Positions 60,972 to 64,000 of a stretch of 64,000 bases of DNA are shown in pieces. Position numbers and translations under genes: made by a program. Origin of the DNA: Diploscapter coronatus (Eukaryota; Nematoda; Chromadorea; Rhabditida; Rhabditidae); assembly GCA_964036155.1 (NCBI GenBank), contig OZ038422.1, positions 37,409,201 through 37,473,200 of the forward strand, in the 5' to 3' direction. Under the pieces are notes generated by a model. It was not told the DNA's origin. It was given only the letters and a program-made list of their open reading frames with translations, and did not search any database. How positions within the stretch are numbered: position 1 is the first letter of the stretch; every line of letters begins with the position of its first letter.

Positions 60972-62417
60972 ATGCCTGCCTCGAGAAGGCAGTCAGGCAT
61001 CGACAATAAAAGGTTCAAATGTCTTTGTGGATTATGCAATGTCGTTGTAAGTCATTATTTCTCGTTTTTTTTTTCCATAAATTACTGTTAATAATTTTAT
61101 ATCTGCATTAGCGATGAAATATGATGAAAAGTTTTATGATCAGAAAACCAAAAGAATTGGAATTCCATTTCATCATGTATTTTTATTCTTTTAAAAATAA
61201 CAATTCTTCTTTCCTCAAACCAAATTTAGTTCATTTTTGTAATATCGACAACAAAATAATTATTTTAGACAGGCACGCGAATATGTCTGGCCTGGTATGT
61301 CGTCACATCATGTATGTCGATGTTGTTCGGAATGACATCGAATATTATCTGGCTACTCGTTCCTGTTTGCGTAGTCTCTTTGAGTATTTATGCATTTCTA
61401 ACGAAAAGGCACAAATATCTTTACCCGTTTCTCATAATTACTGTAAGACTTTACATGTACTTACTGCAATTCAATTATCGTTTCAGGTTGTTCAGCAATT
61501 TGTGTGTATGCTAATGGCAACGATAATCATATTGTTCACTTTAGCGAGTTTCGAAACGATGCGACAAATAATAGGTATCATAATTGTGCTCTTGAAAAGC
61601 TTATTAAGGCTTTTCCGGCAACTTGCATTTGACGAAATGATGAAATGCATCTTTCTCATATCCCTATTTTATCCATAACTATTGCATTCAGTCATTCCTT
61701 CATGTGTTTAAATCTATTGGCAATTGGTATTTGACAGAGCGAAGGAGAGACGAAACGCTTTCCTGTAGTTGACGAAATGATTCTTGCCTAAAAATTTAGT
61801 GCTTTTATTGAAAATATGAGAGAATTGATCATCTAACAAAAAATCATTCAGTCGTTCAGTCCTTTACTAACTACCAAATCGATTATTAAAAATTGTTATT
61901 TTCGTTTTTTTTACCAACTAACTAATATCTACTTGAAAATCCAATGAACTTTGCAAGAATCTATCATCATTCGTCATTTGAATAAGGACCCCCTGATTAA
62001 TAACTAACGCAGGCCATTCGCTCCAACTGGAAGAGCCACCCAGCCAGCAGCTGACTGCAACCATTGTGGGAGGCACCTCTTCCGCTTGCATACTGCTGTC
62101 CTTTCTCCACGTCTGGCAGGCAGCAATCATATATCGGTGAGAATATCCAATCACTCACGCTTTCTCACATTATTTACCACAAATTCATGAGAAAAGTATT
62201 CGCTACTTCGAAGAAATTCGCCATTTTCCATTGAATAACTAGTATGGTAGCATTTAGATGCCTGGAATATTACGAGTACGAAGCAAAGTGTCGATTGGAA
62301 GAGGGAATTGCTCGGGAGCAGATGCAGTACGAGAGCCGACTCGACGTCGAACACACTGCCGACGAGGTCAACGCCAACCAAACTCTGTCGAGGTCGCTGC
62401 TATTCCCCTACCCATAG
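60972..62417 (+). CDS. Four-transmembrane protein (206 aa), nematode LAPTM-like/DUF type
   Basis: Exons 60972-61046, 61269-61442, 61487-61574, 62013-62136 and 62258-62417 keep phase. The chosen ATG follows a gttttcag site by about 18 bases, compatible with trans-splicing. The N-terminus is basic with a cysteine pair block (KRFKCLCGLCNVVTGTRI). Four hydrophobic segments follow: ICLAWYVVTSCMSMLFGM, IIWLLVPVCVVSLSIYAF, FVCMLMATIIILFTLASF and TIVGGTSSACILLSFLHVW. The cytosolic-like tail is charged (YEYEAKCRLEEGIAREQMQ) and ends LLFPYP. The C-C-x-TGT-x-I layout before TM1 resembles nematode families of small four-TM proteins related to LAPTM; I cannot name it further. Probably an endosomal or plasma-membrane protein. 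An additional exon inside the 438-bp intron 3 is not needed for phase. Confidence 0.75.
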
Positions 62418-63999
62418 CACATAGAGCACATAGCCAATGGCTCATTTTCATTTGCATTTTGATCAGGGCCGAAACGGGATGAAAATTGAAAAGTCGGGGT
62501 CGGAATTTATCAGAATTATTGGTTGTTTTGGAAACTCGAAAGTTTATTTCCCATTCATTTGATAAGTTCACCATTTTTCACTTTTATTACTTAAGTTCGC
62601 CTCAAACTAGTGATTTTACAAATGGTGTGATGGGTGAACCTTCAAAAATTCATCGGAATCGAAATTCTATACTGGCACTTTAGATTGGCTTATTTATTTC
62701 TTAGTTCATTTCGAATTGCAAATCAATGCATTCAGTTCTCTCAACCAGCCGCAGCAGCAGGTTCAGCCTTCCTCTTCTTCCTCTTCAGTGCACAGTCACA
62801 AAGGCAATTCCATTCACAATTTGCACTTTTTGTCTGTCACAAGCTTATTCCTGACACTGCAACTTGCAACTCACCCTGCTATGAATATACCCCTTGCATG
62901 GCTTTGTTATTTTAGTTACGAAGAAAGAGTTAATAAAACGAGTTCCAGCAAATGCCAATAGTGAAAAATCGAGAAAACAACGACGATACTAATGCTTGTT
63001 GCTTTTGTGCATTACTTTAGCGAACGTAGCTATAGTGAGCCAGACGTATACATTGATCATACCAAAAACCCCTAATGCTCGATACCAAATAATTGCACGC
63101 ACTTGCAAGTACATAAACCCTCCGCATAATAATGCTTTTCGCCAATTTCCCTATAAACCCAGGGCTCAACTTTAGTTTACGGGAAGTGTGAGATAAGCTG
63201 GAATCTTGCTATTAGTGACGCGAAAAAAGCGGTTATTGGACCCAGCACAGGGAAAAATGGGTGGAGCCTATTCTTCTTTTCGAAAAGGGGAAGAGCGAGA
63301 AGAATAAGCTCCACCCATTGTTCTCTGTGCTCGGTCCAATAACCGCTTTTTCCGTGTCACTAATGGCAAGATTCCAACTTATCTCATCAATTCCCGTAAA
63401 CTCCAGTCCTACCAAGCCCAGTAGAAGAAATAGGTTAAAAGCTATTTCAAAATTTGCAAAATTTCAGGGTGTTCGGTTTCTGAATCCTGCAGATGTAGTG
63501 GTTGTATGAAATGACACACAGCCACTCAATCGCAGTCACAATAAGCAGAGTGACCTTGCATTTCACTTCCACTCTACTCGGCACAATTTACTCCATCACT
63601 CCATTCAACACTTATCAAACAGCTCACTTTTCACTCGAAACCACATTTCCCTATCATTCATTCTCCATATCTCCACTTTTTCATTTTCTTCAATTATTAA
63701 GGATTTCTATGAATTGAAAAATCGAAGGAAGCTGCAGAGAAAAACTAGTGTCAATCAAGGATATTAACCGCCACCAATTTTCTGCAGTTATTCAAGTTCA
63801 CACTTTTCAGGACTAGAATTTTTCGTGTGCATCTGTTCTCCTTTACAAAATTTACGGGCAATGAAGATGTCATATTCATTCAGGGTTAACTTCTAATCAT
63901 TATGGTGCTTTGTCATTCATTTATCACCTAATTTATCTGAAATAAATAAATTGGACTTCGTAGCTGATGCTGGATAGTTTTTCCACAAGAATAACTTTA
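62418..63999. other. Intergenic end of window with fold-back element
   Basis: An open piece near 62740-62900 (PQQQVQPSSSSSSVHS frame) may be low-complexity exon material but has no partner. The fold-back at 63176-63400 is listed separately. Otherwise nothing seen. Confidence 0.4.
63176..63400. mobile_element. Long fold-back (MITE-like) palindrome
   Basis: Two arms of about 103 bases (63176-63278 and 63298-63400) are inverted copies at roughly 85 percent identity by eye, around a 19-base centre. Both arms begin TTTACGGGAA and contain AAAGCGGTTATTGGACC and ATGGGTGGAGC. There is no transposase frame. A transcript would form a long near-perfect hairpin. Confidence 0.8.
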
Positions 64000-64000
64000 C

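Overview
This window comes from a small, intron-rich animal genome, most likely a free-living or clade V-like nematode. The support is direct: two nematode-type serpentine chemoreceptors (Sre-like and Srd-like), a worm-specific (WAGO-type) Argonaute without slicer residues, a very large protein built from nematode ET-type cysteine modules, a subfamily V-like astacin (EGF-CUB-TSP1), short GT...TTTCAG introns, and splice-acceptor-like TTTCAG sites just upstream of several start codons, as expected for spliced-leader trans-splicing. There are no bacterial operons, rRNA genes, tRNA genes or CRISPR arrays.

Layout. 0.38-2.84 kb (+): a divergent Hsp70 ATPase-domain segment running in frame into kelch-like repeats. 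3.83-5.28 kb (-): histone H2B with two introns and a replication-type 3' stem-loop. It lies head-to-head, across 208 bp, with a 15-exon, 900-aa Argonaute (5.49-10.32 kb, +). 11.40-18.16 kb (-): an 18-exon, 1744-aa secreted protein with about 17 ET-like modules and a mucin/GPI-like tail. 21.4-23.9 kb and 25.7-28.2 kb (+): the two chemoreceptors, separated by a tRNA-derived SINE. 28-33 kb: mostly gene-poor, with one orphan terminal exon. 33.2-34.9 kb (+): a small coiled-coil protein. 35.5-36.4 kb (-): a 151-aa secreted or anchored orphan. 38.3-39.7 kb (-): a 200-aa unrecognised protein. 40.8-47.2 kb (+): INCENP (IN-box, TSS-like motif), with a second, intact SINE in an intron. 48.6-53.5 kb (+): a 20-exon astacin metalloprotease. 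54.2-55.8 kb (-): a cysteine-rich prepropeptide. 61.0-62.4 kb (+): a four-TM protein. The rest is AT-rich intergenic DNA.

Two genes (H2B, INCENP) serve chromosomes, and the Argonaute belongs to a family that acts in small-RNA silencing, often in the germline. The astacin, ET-module and Cys-rich proteins are extracellular. The two receptors are predicted chemosensors. I see no single pathway joining them. The most unusual material is at the DNA level: a SINE family with a perfect 17-bp target duplication, at least five different fold-back (MITE-like) elements, three GC-AG introns in one gene, and an intron-bearing H2B that keeps the histone stem-loop. Multi-exon gene models were built by hand. 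Those called with confidence of 0.8 or more keep phase across every junction, apart from the unplaced first exon of the Sre-like gene.
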